64,000 nt of DNA. Origin: Curtobacterium sp. MCJR17_020. GTDB taxonomy: Bacteria > Actinomycetota > Actinomycetes > Actinomycetales > Microbacteriaceae. Location: contig NZ_CP126261.1 in assembly GCF_003234365.2 (NCBI RefSeq), positions 83,861 to 147,860 of the forward strand. The letters run 5' to 3'. This document shows, piece after piece, positions 43,520 to 51,828 of this stretch; positions within the stretch are counted from its first letter, which is position 1; the number at the start of each line of letters is the position of its first letter. The position numbers and the translations under genes are program-made. The notes beneath the pieces were generated by a model. That model did not search any database and was not told the origin of the DNA. It was given only the letters and a program-made list of their open reading frames with translations.

Positions 43520-43890
43520 CTCACCCACGTGGCGCTTGGTGTCATCGATTCCCCTGCTCGCCGGCATGCAACTCCCGAGATCCTGAAAGCAGCACCGAGC
43601 GAGAGGGTTCCGGGATGGTGCCCCTACGACACCATCCCGGTGGGACACCACCGCAAGCAACAGCGGCGGCACTCTGTTGACCCAGGAGCTTGCTCTAACC
43701 GGGCTGCGGAGAACATACCCCCGATCGGCGCTGCCGCGATGTCGGCATTTCCACCGACCACCGTCCGCTTGTCTGCCGGCGCAATTCATGATCCGGCTGG
43801 CGCAGGAGGACGGCGTGGGTTGCTGTTCTGATGGTCGGTGGGTCAGTCTGAGGTGCAGGAAGACGCGCTCGAGGGAAACAGGGGTCCCGA
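43520..43890. other. Intergenic region between PP2C and BLUF genes
   Basis: Divergent promoters of both genes are expected here. An inverted pattern gggatggtgcccctacgacaccatccc near 43613-43640 is the clearest structure. No gene. Confidence 0.4.
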
Positions 43891-44982
43891 ATGTTGTCAC
43901 TGGTGTACGTGAGCACGATGGCCCGCCCGGTCACGGACGAGGAGCTCGCAGAGATCCTCGTGATCGCCCGGGAGAAAAACCTGCAGCTCGGGATCACCGG
44001 AATCCTGGCCCATCAGGGCAGCAACTGCCTCGGCATCATCGAAGGCGACGACGACGTCGTCCGGGAGCGGTTCGCCGGAATCCGGCAAGACCCACGCCAC
44101 ATCAACGTCCGCGAAGTCGCCGCCGACCAGATCAGTGAACGGGCGTTCCCCGAGTGGTCGATGGCGTTCCAACCCGCCGACCCCCTCATCCGAGACATCC
44201 CGGGTTTCCTCGACCTGTTCTCCGACCACCCGGCTGCCGTCCCCGGCGGCAGTGGCGGTTCGCGGGCGAAGGCGCTGCTGGAGTGGTTCCGGAAGCACCC
44301 ACTCGCACCCCTGACCGACCAAGGCGTCGGCAACACGATCGAGCCGCGTCTGCAGATCATCAGCGCCACGATCATGGTGCTGCACGATGTCGGCGTGGAA
44401 CGGGCCGACATGGACCAGATCGCCGACACCGCAGGGATCAGCGTCGACGCACTCCGACAGCACTTCCCGACTCGGCAGAGCCTGCTGACCGCCACCGTCG
44501 ACCGGTGGTCCAGCACCCTGTCTCGGCCCTTGCTGCCCATCGCCGAGCAGTACGGCGCGGTCGCATACCTGCACGCGCTCATCGTCGCGTACGCGGAAGA
44601 ACCCGCACTGATGCGGCTGCTCGCATCAACCCTCGCAGCAAGCTCCGACCCAGCAAACGAGGGTGCGGACTACTACCGCACCCTGTACTTGCGGTTCCGG
44701 CAGACCATCCGCACCGCCCTCGAGCACGACATCCGTACTGGTCGAGAACCGAACACGATGGAGCCCGCCCGCGCCACGGAACAGCTCCTCGCCCTCTACG
44801 ACGGCCTCCGCGTGCAAGCGCTCCTCGTGCCCGGATTCGACATCATCGAAGCCTTCGACCGTGCAGCATCACGCATGCGCCGAGGCTGGTCCGAGGACTA
44901 CCGCCGCACTGACCTCTTCGAGATCCCACTCGACCGCACCCGCGAACACACTGCACACCCCAACCTGTTCGGCTCCCAGTAG
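43891..44982 (+). CDS. BLUF-TetR fusion regulator
   Basis: 363 residues. BLUF domain at 1-95: LVYVST with Tyr6, EKNLQLGITGILAH with Asn30, GIIEG, and EWSMAF with Trp89 and Met91. The Gln that links flavin and Tyr in known BLUF proteins (FLQxLEG) is replaced: C46-L47-G48-I-I-E-G has Gly. From about 148 a TetR-like HTH follows (VERADMDQIADTAGISVDALRQHFPTRQSLLTAT) with a TetR C-terminal domain. The fusion suggests light- or redox-controlled transcription, but with Gly48 a normal photocycle is doubtful. The gene stands alone. Confidence 0.8.
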   Translation: MLSLVYVSTMARPVTDEELAEILVIAREKNLQLGITGILAHQGSNCLGIIEGDDDVVRERFAGIRQDPRHINVREVAADQISERAFPEWSMAFQPADPLIRDIPGFLDLFSDHPAAVPGGSGGSRAKALLEWFRKHPLAPLTDQGVGNTIEPRLQIISATIMVLHDVGVERADMDQIADTAGISVDALRQHFPTRQSLLTATVDRWSSTLSRPLLPIAEQYGAVAYLHALIVAYAEEPALMRLLASTLAASSDPANEGADYYRTLYLRFRQTIRTALEHDIRTGREPNTMEPARATEQLLALYDGLRVQALLVPGFDIIEAFDRAASRMRRGWSEDYRRTDLFEIPLDRTREHTAHPNLFGSQ

Positions 44983-44991
44983 GTTCGCGCT

Positions 44992-45049
44992 CCCGTTGGA
45001 AGCGCGGGGCGGCCGCCGGATAGGTGGCAGCCGCCCCGCTCGCAACGGG
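44992..45049. repeat. Nested hairpin repeat, copy 1
   Basis: cccgttg and caacggg enclose gcggggcggc (45003-45012) and gccgccccgc (45030-45039). Copy 2 at 49874-49937 has the same outer arms and a similar inner stem. Downstream both continue with a nearly identical ~40-base stretch (aacgggaaccaccc, then cacagtctgcac). Here it may terminate the BLUF gene. Confidence 0.65.
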
Positions 45050-45410
45050 AACCACCCCGCTGCTGCTCCACAGTCTGCACCCACCCCCGGCTCGTGCTTG
45101 CGGAGGTGTGCGGACAGTTCGGGTCATCCCGCACGTCCCCGGGAAAGTGCACACCGCTCAACTCCCCTCCGCGGAGAACGCGAACCGACACGACGATGAG
45201 AGATCCGCGGCGTCGATGCCGCGGAGCGCACCGTCTGCATGGACCTGAGCGGGGTCAATCTCCAGGGGTGCGGGGTACCGACCGATTCCTTGAAGCTCGG
45301 CGGTACCCCCGGTGCGTCGTGCGAACCCGAACTGCCCGGCGAACCTTCCACTATCCGACAGTCGTGGGTCTGTGACCAGTCCGCACCATCGCGGACCCAT
45401 CAGAACCGGG
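45050..45410. other. Intergenic region with a second shared motif
   Basis: No gene. Contains gttcgggtcatcccgc near 45117-45132 and ccccggga, which recur at 50196-50221. This shows that copies 1 and 2 of the repeat share a longer block. Confidence 0.45.
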
Positions 45411-45623
45411 TTACTGCGTGGGGGTGTCTTCTTCGGGGTTGAAGTGCGACTCGGTATCGGAGTAACCGGCGGCGAGCCCGTCCGGGTGGTTCGGGATGGT
45501 GCTGTCGTCACCGAGACCAGCGGGCTTCACCGTGCCATCCGAGTCGGTGGTGGGCACTTCCACGTCGGGCCCCTCGAGGGCACCGTCATCGTTCGGGACG
45601 GAGGGTGAGGTAATGCTCCTCAT
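45411..45623 (-). CDS. 70-residue acidic protein downstream of marR
   Basis: ATG 45623 overlaps the MarR stop (ATGA). The peptide is acidic and unstructured-looking (SVPNDDGALEGPDVEVPTTDSDG ... DTESHFNPEEDTPTQ). No family. Regulation is shared with MarR. Confidence 0.55.
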   Translation of the reverse strand: MRSITSPSVPNDDGALEGPDVEVPTTDSDGTVKPAGLGDDSTIPNHPDGLAAGYSDTESHFNPEEDTPTQ

Positions 45624-46099
45624 TGTGTCTCCTGCACTGTTCCGGTTCTGGTGGTTGTGGTGGGGTGGAGGGCTGCGAGGTCGATGAGGAACCGGGTGAT
45701 GATCTCCGCGTCCGCTAGGGGAATAGCGGCGCAGAGGGCGGCGATGTGCGCGGCAAGTGGGTCGGTGTCGTCTCGATCCGGTGCAGCCAGAGTCAGCTGC
45801 ACGTAGCTGGAGCGTCGATCGGTGGGGTTCGGCACTCGCGTGAGAAACCCGGACGCTTCCAACCGGTCTAGCAGGCTCGTCATCGACGGCGTGGTGATGC
45901 CGAGGTGCTCGCCGAGCTGCTTCGGCGTGCACGGCTCACCCCGCGCCGACGCAGCCCGGAGGTACCGGAGCGCCTCCCGCTCCGTGATCGACGTGTGTCC
46001 TGCGGCCGCCCGAGTGCGCTCAAGCCGCGCAGCCGCATACCGGCACCGATCAACCGCATCGAGCAACGCGGCCACGGGTACAACAGGCGTCTCCGACAT
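45620..46099 (-). CDS. MarR-family regulator
   Basis: 159 residues from ATG 46099. wHTH: CTPKQLGEHLGITTPSMTSLLDRLEASGFLTRVPNPTDRRSSYVQLT with the DRR wing. No operon partner other than the small acidic protein. The upstream region to the plus-strand MarR at 46530 contains a hairpin at 46304-46342. Confidence 0.85.
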   Translation of the reverse strand: MSETPVVPVAALLDAVDRCRYAAARLERTRAAAGHTSITEREALRYLRAASARGEPCTPKQLGEHLGITTPSMTSLLDRLEASGFLTRVPNPTDRRSSYVQLTLAAPDRDDTDPLAAHIAALCAAIPLADAEIITRFLIDLAALHPTTTTRTGTVQETQ

Positions 46100-46529
46100 G
46101 CCCCCACCGTACAAACTCGGCCGCTCCGCGGCGCTCAGGCGACGGGTTATAACAGCCATCCCGCACCTCACAAACTACCTGACCGTACCCGGGTGGTGGT
46201 CGGTACCGTTTACGGCGCTGCGCCGCGGAACCCTAGCCGCTGGCCGTCCGAGCTGCTGATCGGGTTGGAACTGTCACGCGCACCAGCGGACGTCGTAGCG
46301 CGAGGGCGCCTGCCCCCTGACCCGAACCACGGGCAGGCGCCCACACCTCACGTCCTACGCCGAGCAAACCTCACACGGTCACGGTTCTTGCGCAGTCCGG
46401 ATACGTCGTCGTGGCGCGTGCTCCCTGCAGGGCGCGGGAAGCCCGGACGTCTGTCCGGGCCTCGGCTGGCACACTGGCATGCGGACGGGCCGCCGCTATG
46501 CGGCCGGCAGCTGCAGGTTGGAGGGCCTG
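46100..46529. other. Region between divergent marR genes
   Basis: No gene. Holds both promoters and the hairpin at 46304-46342. An AT-rich point near 46146-46152 (ggttataac) may be part of a promoter or operator for the minus-strand MarR. Confidence 0.4.
46304..46342. terminator. 12-bp perfect hairpin
   Basis: gggcgcctgccc (46304-46315) pairs with gggcaggcgccc (46331-46342). A terminator-like hairpin between two divergent genes, so its purpose is unclear; it could separate an unseen transcript. Confidence 0.5.
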
Positions 46530-47015
46530 ATGGGTGAGGACGGTGTGCACGTTCCGGCAGGGGTGCTGCTACTGGAATCAGTGAACCGGCTTCGCGTCGC
46601 GGAGACGATGCTCCAGAACCGTGCACGCGCTCGGATGGGCCTGAAGGCAAATGATTTCCAGACGGTGCAGTTCCTCGCCGCGCGAGAAGCCGGCGGCTTC
46701 CCCGCGCGCGCAGCAGACCTCGCGGAGGCGCTCGGTGTCAGCAGTGCGGCGGCGACGATGACGATCGACCGGCTCGCTGCACGTGACTTCGCAGTGCGTG
46801 AACCCGACCCAGACGACCGTCGATCCCGCATCGTGCGGCTCACCCCGGACGGACAACGCAGCCTCGTCGAGGCGTACGAAGGGCTACCCGCAGCCGTGCA
46901 GGAGCTGCTCGACGCGGTGCCGGCCGCGGAAGCCCAGCGGATCGCTGAGCTCGCTGCCGCCGTGCAGCAGGTTGTCGACCGCACCGCGACACACACCAGC
47001 ACCTCGGCGCAGTAA
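46530..47015 (+). CDS. MarR-family regulator
   Basis: 161 residues from ATG 46530 with a GGAGGG ribosome-binding site. FPARAADLAEALGVSSAAATMTIDRLAARDFAVREPDPDDRRSRIVRLTPDG is a complete MarR wHTH. It is followed by an operon of small genes (47195-48097) that it may control. Confidence 0.85.
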   Translation: MGEDGVHVPAGVLLLESVNRLRVAETMLQNRARARMGLKANDFQTVQFLAAREAGGFPARAADLAEALGVSSAAATMTIDRLAARDFAVREPDPDDRRSRIVRLTPDGQRSLVEAYEGLPAAVQELLDAVPAAEAQRIAELAAAVQQVVDRTATHTSTSAQ

Positions 47016-47194
47016 CCAAATAACGCTTCTAGTTAAGGAAGTTAGACGTCAAGGGTCCGGGTTCGTACCCTGATTGCTGTCAGGACTCCCGCGCCCCGGT
47101 CGCGACGACGCTGGCGCTTCTCGCCAGCAGCACGACGGAGGTGGTGCCTGACCAGTCACCGTGGCCAGCCTTGCCACGGGGAAGGCCGCTCGGC

Positions 47195-47407
47195 ATGACG
47201 CACACCCTCGTTCCTCCCACTGCTACACCTGCGCCCGCGCCCCGCGCGGACCTCAGCTTCACCGCCCACTACGGCGCACAGCGATCACCGCTGACCGAAG
47301 TGCAGCACGCACGCTGGACCCGGCGCCTCGCCGTCGTCGCGGTCACGACCGGGCTTGTTTCGGTGACCGTCGCGACGGTGGCCATCGTCGTCGCGAGTGC
47401 CTGGTGA
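47195..47407 (+). CDS. Small single-pass membrane protein
   Basis: 70 residues from ATG 47195, with a GGGGAAGG ribosome-binding site. A Pro/Ala-rich start, then RRLAVVAVTTGLVSVTVATVAIVVASAW as a C-terminal helix. The stop overlaps the next start (GTGA). First of a run of four overlapping small genes. Confidence 0.55.
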   Translation: MTHTLVPPTATPAPAPRADLSFTAHYGAQRSPLTEVQHARWTRRLAVVAVTTGLVSVTVATVAIVVASAW

Positions 47408-47682
47408 GCGCCGGGGCGGCGGCGACGCCGACTGAGCCGATCGACATGGGGCCGCTCCTGCAAGAACCCACGACGGCACCGCTCATGGAAGCAGGCCCCC
47501 GGGCGGATCCGCAACAGTGGCATCGCCGCGGTCTGCTGACGCCGGCTGAGGTCCACGCGATCGTCGTCGCCCGCATCAACGACCTCCCCACCATCGTCAC
47601 AACCACTCCGGCAAGAAGCGACGAGTTGATCTCCCCGACCGAGCCGACCTATGGCGACTTCCTCAGAAAGCCCCGCGCATGA
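47404..47682 (+). CDS. 92-residue hypothetical protein
   Basis: GTG 47404 overlaps the preceding stop. It contains WHRRGLLTPAEVHAIVVARINDLPTI, a helix-rich stretch. Its stop overlaps the ATG of the next gene (ATGA). No family recognised. Confidence 0.55.
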   Translation: MSAGAAATPTEPIDMGPLLQEPTTAPLMEAGPRADPQQWHRRGLLTPAEVHAIVVARINDLPTIVTTTPARSDELISPTEPTYGDFLRKPRA

Positions 47683-47945
47683 GCATCCTGCTGCACCACC
47701 CGAAAACCTCTCCCGCCCTCACCGTCACCGTCTCATCCACCATGCTGCGGTGGGCTGCCGACGACGCGGGCTTCTGGGTTGCCGACAGCGGCGGCGCGTT
47801 CGCCGGCACCATCGACCAGCACGGCCAGCACTTCTTCGTCCGCAATGGCTTCGGCGAGTACCTCGGCGACTACCGCACCCTGCCAGACGCGCAGACCGCA
47901 CTCGACCGCCACGTCCAGACCGCCCCAATCGAGCCGCCATGCTGA
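47679..47945 (+). CDS. 88-residue beta-rich protein
   Basis: ATG 47679. LTVTVSSTMLRWAADDAGFWVADSGG, then a GEYLGDYRTLPDAQTALDRH helix. Probably a small beta-sheet protein. It overlaps both neighbours. Confidence 0.55.
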   Translation: MSILLHHPKTSPALTVTVSSTMLRWAADDAGFWVADSGGAFAGTIDQHGQHFFVRNGFGEYLGDYRTLPDAQTALDRHVQTAPIEPPC

Positions 47946-48097
47946 CCAACCCCGGCGGGCTCACAGACGCGCACCGAACCGTGTTTTACCGACTTGTCGA
48001 ACTGGATACCGCGCTCCGGCAGCAACCGCTCGGCGGTCAACCCTCGGCGGCGGCCCGCAGCGCGTCGCCCGGAAGCTGGCCGAATTCTGCCTTGTAG
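47939..48097 (+). CDS. Short protein, possibly truncated
   Basis: ATG 47939 overlaps the previous stop by seven bases. LTNPGGLTDAHRTVFYRLVELDTALRQQ is a good helix, but from about residue 33 the frame runs antisense into the AraC gene's end (48037-48097) and the tail looks random. It may be the start of a gene cut by a recombination join near 48036. Confidence 0.4.
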   Translation: MLTNPGGLTDAHRTVFYRLVELDTALRQQPLGGQPSAAARSASPGSWPNSAL

Positions 48098-49092
48098 GAC
48101 GCCGCGAACCGGCCGAGGTGCGTCAGCCCGACGGACCGGGCCACCGCTGCCACCGACTCGGCTTCGCCGGACTCGAGCTGCTCCCGCGCCAGCAGCAGCC
48201 GGATGCCCTTCAAATAGAACAGCGGCGACACCCCGTGGATGCGTTGGAACGCGCCCTGCAGTCCCCGCACGCTCATGCCCGCGGCCTGTGCGACGTCGTC
48301 GACGGTGATCCGCTCCGCGATGTGGTCCAGCAGGAACGCTTCGGCTTTCGTCAACCGGGTGCGCGCCGGTGCCTCACGGCCCTGCCCGACCGGCCAGTGC
48401 GGGACCGCGGTCAACAAGCCCGCGGCCGCGAATCGGACAAGCTCCCGCTCCCGCTCCAGCGACACCGGTCCGGTGCTGCCCAGGATCTCGGGAGCGATCG
48501 CACGCACAACCAGCCACCACGCCGCGAGCGGCGCCCCTTCCGGCACGTGATGGGGCTTGAACTCCAACGGTGCCGGGTTCCACCCGCCCCGTTCCGCGGC
48601 GACCTGCTCGACGGTTTCCCGGTCGATGCGCATCACATCCTTCTGGAACCCCGCCCACCGAAGCGACTGCCGGCCCTCCCGATACAGCACCGGCCGACCC
48701 CGCAGCAGCGCCTTCCCATCCACGGCGCCACAGCCGGATTTCAACCACGTCACGATCACGGCGTCACCAGACTCGACCTCCCCACGAACGATTCCCGTGC
48801 ACCGCGTCGATTCCAACGACAACAGCTCCGTCCCCGACACGGTCTCCTCGAACACGAACGGCGCATCATCAACAGCGCCCACCTGCAACCCGTAGGTCAG
48901 ATGGGTCCGCGCCACAGCATCACGCGCCGCCGCGATCTCCTTGGTCCGCACAGCCAAACGCGTGCGGTCCATCATCAATTCGTTCACATCGTCGATTGTG
49001 TCGAACACACCCTCAAAGACGCGGACACGGGAGCGAGGTTCCGGACGCCGCTTGCCTGGGCGTGATTGATCCGTCCGAATCACGGTCCCCAC
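48037..49092 (-). CDS. AraC-family regulator
   Basis: 351 residues. C-terminal AraC domain with two HTHs (ITVDDVAQAAGMSVRGLQGAFQRIHGVSPLFYLK and SVAAVARSVGLTHLGRFAASYKAEFG). The N-terminal 230 residues form a sensor related to cupin-2-type AraC proteins. The start at ATG 49092 was chosen as the first ATG; ATG 48975 would give a shorter sensor. Confidence 0.8.
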   Translation of the reverse strand: MGTVIRTDQSRPGKRRPEPRSRVRVFEGVFDTIDDVNELMMDRTRLAVRTKEIAAARDAVARTHLTYGLQVGAVDDAPFVFEETVSGTELLSLESTRCTGIVRGEVESGDAVIVTWLKSGCGAVDGKALLRGRPVLYREGRQSLRWAGFQKDVMRIDRETVEQVAAERGGWNPAPLEFKPHHVPEGAPLAAWWLVVRAIAPEILGSTGPVSLERERELVRFAAAGLLTAVPHWPVGQGREAPARTRLTKAEAFLLDHIAERITVDDVAQAAGMSVRGLQGAFQRIHGVSPLFYLKGIRLLLAREQLESGEAESVAAVARSVGLTHLGRFAASYKAEFGQLPGDALRAAAEG

Positions 49093-49139
49093 CGACGTTG
49101 CGTCAACGCACGCCGCGAACCACAGGTCAACGAACTCGG

Positions 49140-49268
49140 GTGCGGTGCGGTGCGTTTCGCGAGCTTCTTGAGAGCTGGTACGACATACCGGACGGGCCGG
49201 AAGGGCACCTCGAGTGCCTGGCGCAAGACCCGGACTGGTACTTGATCAGGCCGGTGCAGGTCCTGTGA
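49140..49268 (+). CDS. 42-residue acidic peptide
   Basis: GTG 49140. RCGAFRELLESWYDIPDGPEGHLECLAQDPDWYLIRPVQVL reads like a real small domain; few random frames have this regular mix. No ribosome-binding site is clear. It is divergent from the AraC gene at 49092 (47 bases). Confidence 0.4.
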   Translation: MRCGAFRELLESWYDIPDGPEGHLECLAQDPDWYLIRPVQVL

Positions 49269-49522
49269 CCGCCCGTGCGGCCCTTGCCAGGGTGTACGGG
49301 TGTGGCGGCGACAGCCGCGCTGGGCCTTTGAGGCCCTCCGGCGGGGGTCCTCCGCCGGGCGGTTTCCGGGTGGGATTGGTGCCGGGGTGCTGTCCCTGAA
49401 ACACCACCACGGCCGGGCACCCAGTGTTGCCGAAAGGGGCCCGTGTGCCGTTCGAGAGCATGCTCTACCGGACGACATCTGCACCCTACTGCGTACGCCG
49501 CCCGCTTCCCAGCTGCCACTGA

Positions 49523-49855
49523 TCACACCGGCGGTCGCTCGTTCGGTGGGGTAAAGAAGTCGCGGTAACGAACAGGGCCGGCGATGAAGTAGCCGTCACC
49601 GGGCACCGACCGCACCACACCGTCGGCGATCAGTGCCCGATACGCGTTCAGGATCGTGTGAATGCTCAACCCAGACGTCACCGCAGCGACCCGGTACGGC
49701 GGCAACTGATCACCCTCCAGAAGGACACCATCGGCGATGGCGTCTCGGATGAGCTGCTCGACCCGCTGCTGCAGGAACCCTCCCACTCGACGCGGGCCCG
49801 GTAGTACTAGGCAGAACGCGCCAGGCGATGCCGGCGTCACGTCACCATCACTCAT
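49523..49855 (-). CDS. GntR-family (YtrA-like) regulator
   Basis: 110 residues. wHTH with VGGFLQQRVEQLIRDAIADGVLLEGDQLPPYRVAAVTSGLSIHTILNAYRALIADGVV. It is short, without a ligand domain, like YtrA regulators, which control ABC transporters; none is adjacent. A copy of the nested hairpin repeat occupies its leader (49874-49937), with the GGGAGG ribosome-binding site between. Confidence 0.75.
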   Translation of the reverse strand: MSDGDVTPASPGAFCLVLPGPRRVGGFLQQRVEQLIRDAIADGVLLEGDQLPPYRVAAVTSGLSIHTILNAYRALIADGVVRSVPGDGYFIAGPVRYRDFFTPPNERPPV

Positions 49856-49873
49856 ACGCCGGCCTCCCTTCGC

Positions 49874-49937
49874 CCCGTTGGTCGAACCGCGGGGTGGGCT
49901 GCCGGATCAGGTAGCAGCCCACCCCGCTAGCAACGGG
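49874..49937. repeat. Nested hairpin repeat, copy 2
   Basis: cccgttg / caacggg enclose gcggggtgggctgc (49889-49902) and gcagcccaccccgc (49914-49927), a 14-base perfect stem. Both arms vary relative to copy 1 with compensating changes that keep the stem (gcggggcggc/gccgccccgc there). Confidence 0.65.
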
Positions 49938-49995
49938 AACCACCCAGCTGCTGCCACACAGTCTGCACGAACCGACGGCTCGTACCGTGCAACCG

Positions 49996-50145
49996 ATGAG
50001 CCACCAATCTTCTCGACGGCGGAAGCCCGCTCCCGTTCGCCGGCCGCGCGGGAGCTTGCGCATGCACTGGTGGCAATGGGCGCTCCTCGGCACCCTTGCC
50101 GCCGTCACGGCAACGCTTCTGGTGGCCGCGCTGACGCTCAAATAG
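49996..50145 (+). CDS. 49-residue membrane protein
   Basis: ATG 49996. A very basic start (SSRRRKPAPVRRPRGSLR) and a single helix (ALLGTLAAVTATLLVAALTL). It lies within the repeated block, between the nested hairpin and the second shared motif. Confidence 0.5.
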   Translation: MSHQSSRRRKPAPVRRPRGSLRMHWWQWALLGTLAAVTATLLVAALTLK

Positions 50146-50763
50146 GTCTGGCATGCCGCTACCAGCGAAAGTGGGTTCCCGGGAGCGGTGGAACGTTCGG
50201 GTCATCCCGCCACCCCCGGGATAGCGCACTCCCCCACCAGCCTCAAGGCAGGAAAGGCAAGTCTCTCGAACGGGAAACGAGTGTCACGCAAGCATCACTG
50301 CCGCGGAGCGCTCCGCACAGCATAGGGCCGACCCATCGCCGGCGGAACCCTCTGTCCAGTTCCCCGGAAGAGGTTCGGGATGTCGGCCACGCACCACACG
50401 CCACCGACATCCCGCACGCGCCACGTCCTGACCCGAACAGGGGGCGCACCATCAACGATGCGACCACGCGCATGTACTGACAAGTCGGCACTACAGAGGA
50501 CCCCGCTTCGGCGACGGACCGAACGGGGCATGTCTGGCCGCCACCCGAAGGCGGCCAGACATCCCGGAGCGACACCACGCAAACGCGGTTTCAGCTGCGG
50601 AGCAGATACCCGAACCTGCTCATGAACAGAGTCAAACAACTCCCGCCATGCGGATCCATCCCCAAAACAGGGGGAACGGTCGTTCTCTTGCACCGGACTC
50701 GACGCGACACTGGTCTGCGTATCTGCCCCGGCAGCCCCAACTCCAGGGCACTCGCTGGAGCCA
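50146..50763. other. Intergenic region
   Basis: No supported gene. 50186-50238 repeats the motif gttcgggtcatcccgc ... ccccggga seen near 45117. The rest has open frames on both strands but no recognisable product. Confidence 0.4.
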
Positions 50764-51153
50764 TCAAGCCGGCAATCGGGCGCGGGCGGCGTGTGCGGTC
50801 TCGGACGGTGTCTCACCGTACTGGCCCCGGTAGTAGGCGGAGAACCGGCCGAAGTGCGCAATCCCACTCGCCGCCGCAGCCGTTCCGACCGGCTGATACG
50901 GGTTCGCGAGGATCATCTGTCGTGCCCGATGCAACCGCAGCACCCGGACTACAAGGGAGGGCGGCATCCCCAGATCCCGCTGGAACGCTTCCTGCAGGCC
51001 CCGTTTGCTGTAGCCGCTCGCCGCCGCGATCTCCGGCGCTGTCAGCCGCCCCCGATACCGCGACCCGATACATTCCAACGCCCGAGCCACCGCCGGCTTC
51101 TGCGCGCCAACATCGATCCCGACCGCTGCAAGCTCGTCCGACGACGTCGACAT
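50764..51153 (-). CDS. Short AraC-type DNA-binding protein
   Basis: 129 residues holding only the AraC double HTH (LTAPEIAAASGYSKRGLQEAFQRDLGMP, then QPVGTAAAASGIAHFGRFSAYYRGQYG). The N-terminal sensor of AraC proteins is missing; the upstream frame (51178-51599) encodes a different, frameshifted protein. The ATG at 51153 is good. It could work as a stand-alone DNA-binding protein or be a truncated gene. Confidence 0.7.
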   Translation of the reverse strand: MSTSSDELAAVGIDVGAQKPAVARALECIGSRYRGRLTAPEIAAASGYSKRGLQEAFQRDLGMPPSLVVRVLRLHRARQMILANPYQPVGTAAAASGIAHFGRFSAYYRGQYGETPSETAHAARARLPA

Positions 51154-51177
51154 GAACCGACCGTAGACCCACGGTCA

Positions 51178-51599
51178 CGGATCGAGAAAGCATCCCCCGA
51201 GGACGGCCGCCGCAGCCGACACGGTTGGCTCGAGGCGGTAGAACGCGCCGACCTCGGTTTCACCGTCGACATCGGTGAGGAAAAACGCTCCGTTCTCGAG
51301 ATCACCCGGCCGACGATCCGGTCCGTCAGGCTCTCGATGATGTCCCACTCCGTCTCCGACCGTCCCCGCAACCGCAACGCGTTCACACCAACACCCCATC
51401 CCTGCCCAGCCGCGCTCTCGGGAACCGGAACAGCATGATGCTCACACACCGTCAACGCCCACCCCAACGGCCCCACCGCGTGCGGACGAAACGAAACCGC
51501 CACCACACCCGGAAGCCGGCAATCATGCCAAGCACACCGCACCTCCCAGAGCACTCCCGTCACCACCGACCCACCCCCACTCCCCGTCATGTACGACAT
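51178..51599 (-). pseudogene. Frameshifted hypothetical protein with Cys/His pair
   Basis: ATG 51599: SYMTGSGGGSVV, then VRCAWHDCRLPG and ALTVCEHHAVPVPE (a Cys/His set like those of the proteins at 1008 and 26471), then TEWDIIESLTDRIVGRV. At about 51300 the frame must shift: NGAFFLTDVDGETEVGAFYRLEP and the end VLGGCFLDP lie in another frame. A single indel explains it. Confidence 0.5.
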
Positions 51600-51828
51600 C
51601 GCACACGTCCCTGACGGACCGTAACGCGCCGCGAGCACTCGGAGCCAACCCGGCAGCACCACACCGACCTAACCGGATACGCCACCACCACCCGTCCCCA
51701 CCCTCGAGCAACACCGCCCGAAAGCCGATCCGCTACCGCACAGCCCACGTCCAAGCCGAGCTCCTGCGAGAATCCGGGGTTCCCTCCATGAGACACAGCG
51801 GGGAGGCTTCTGGTGCACGCGCTCCTTA

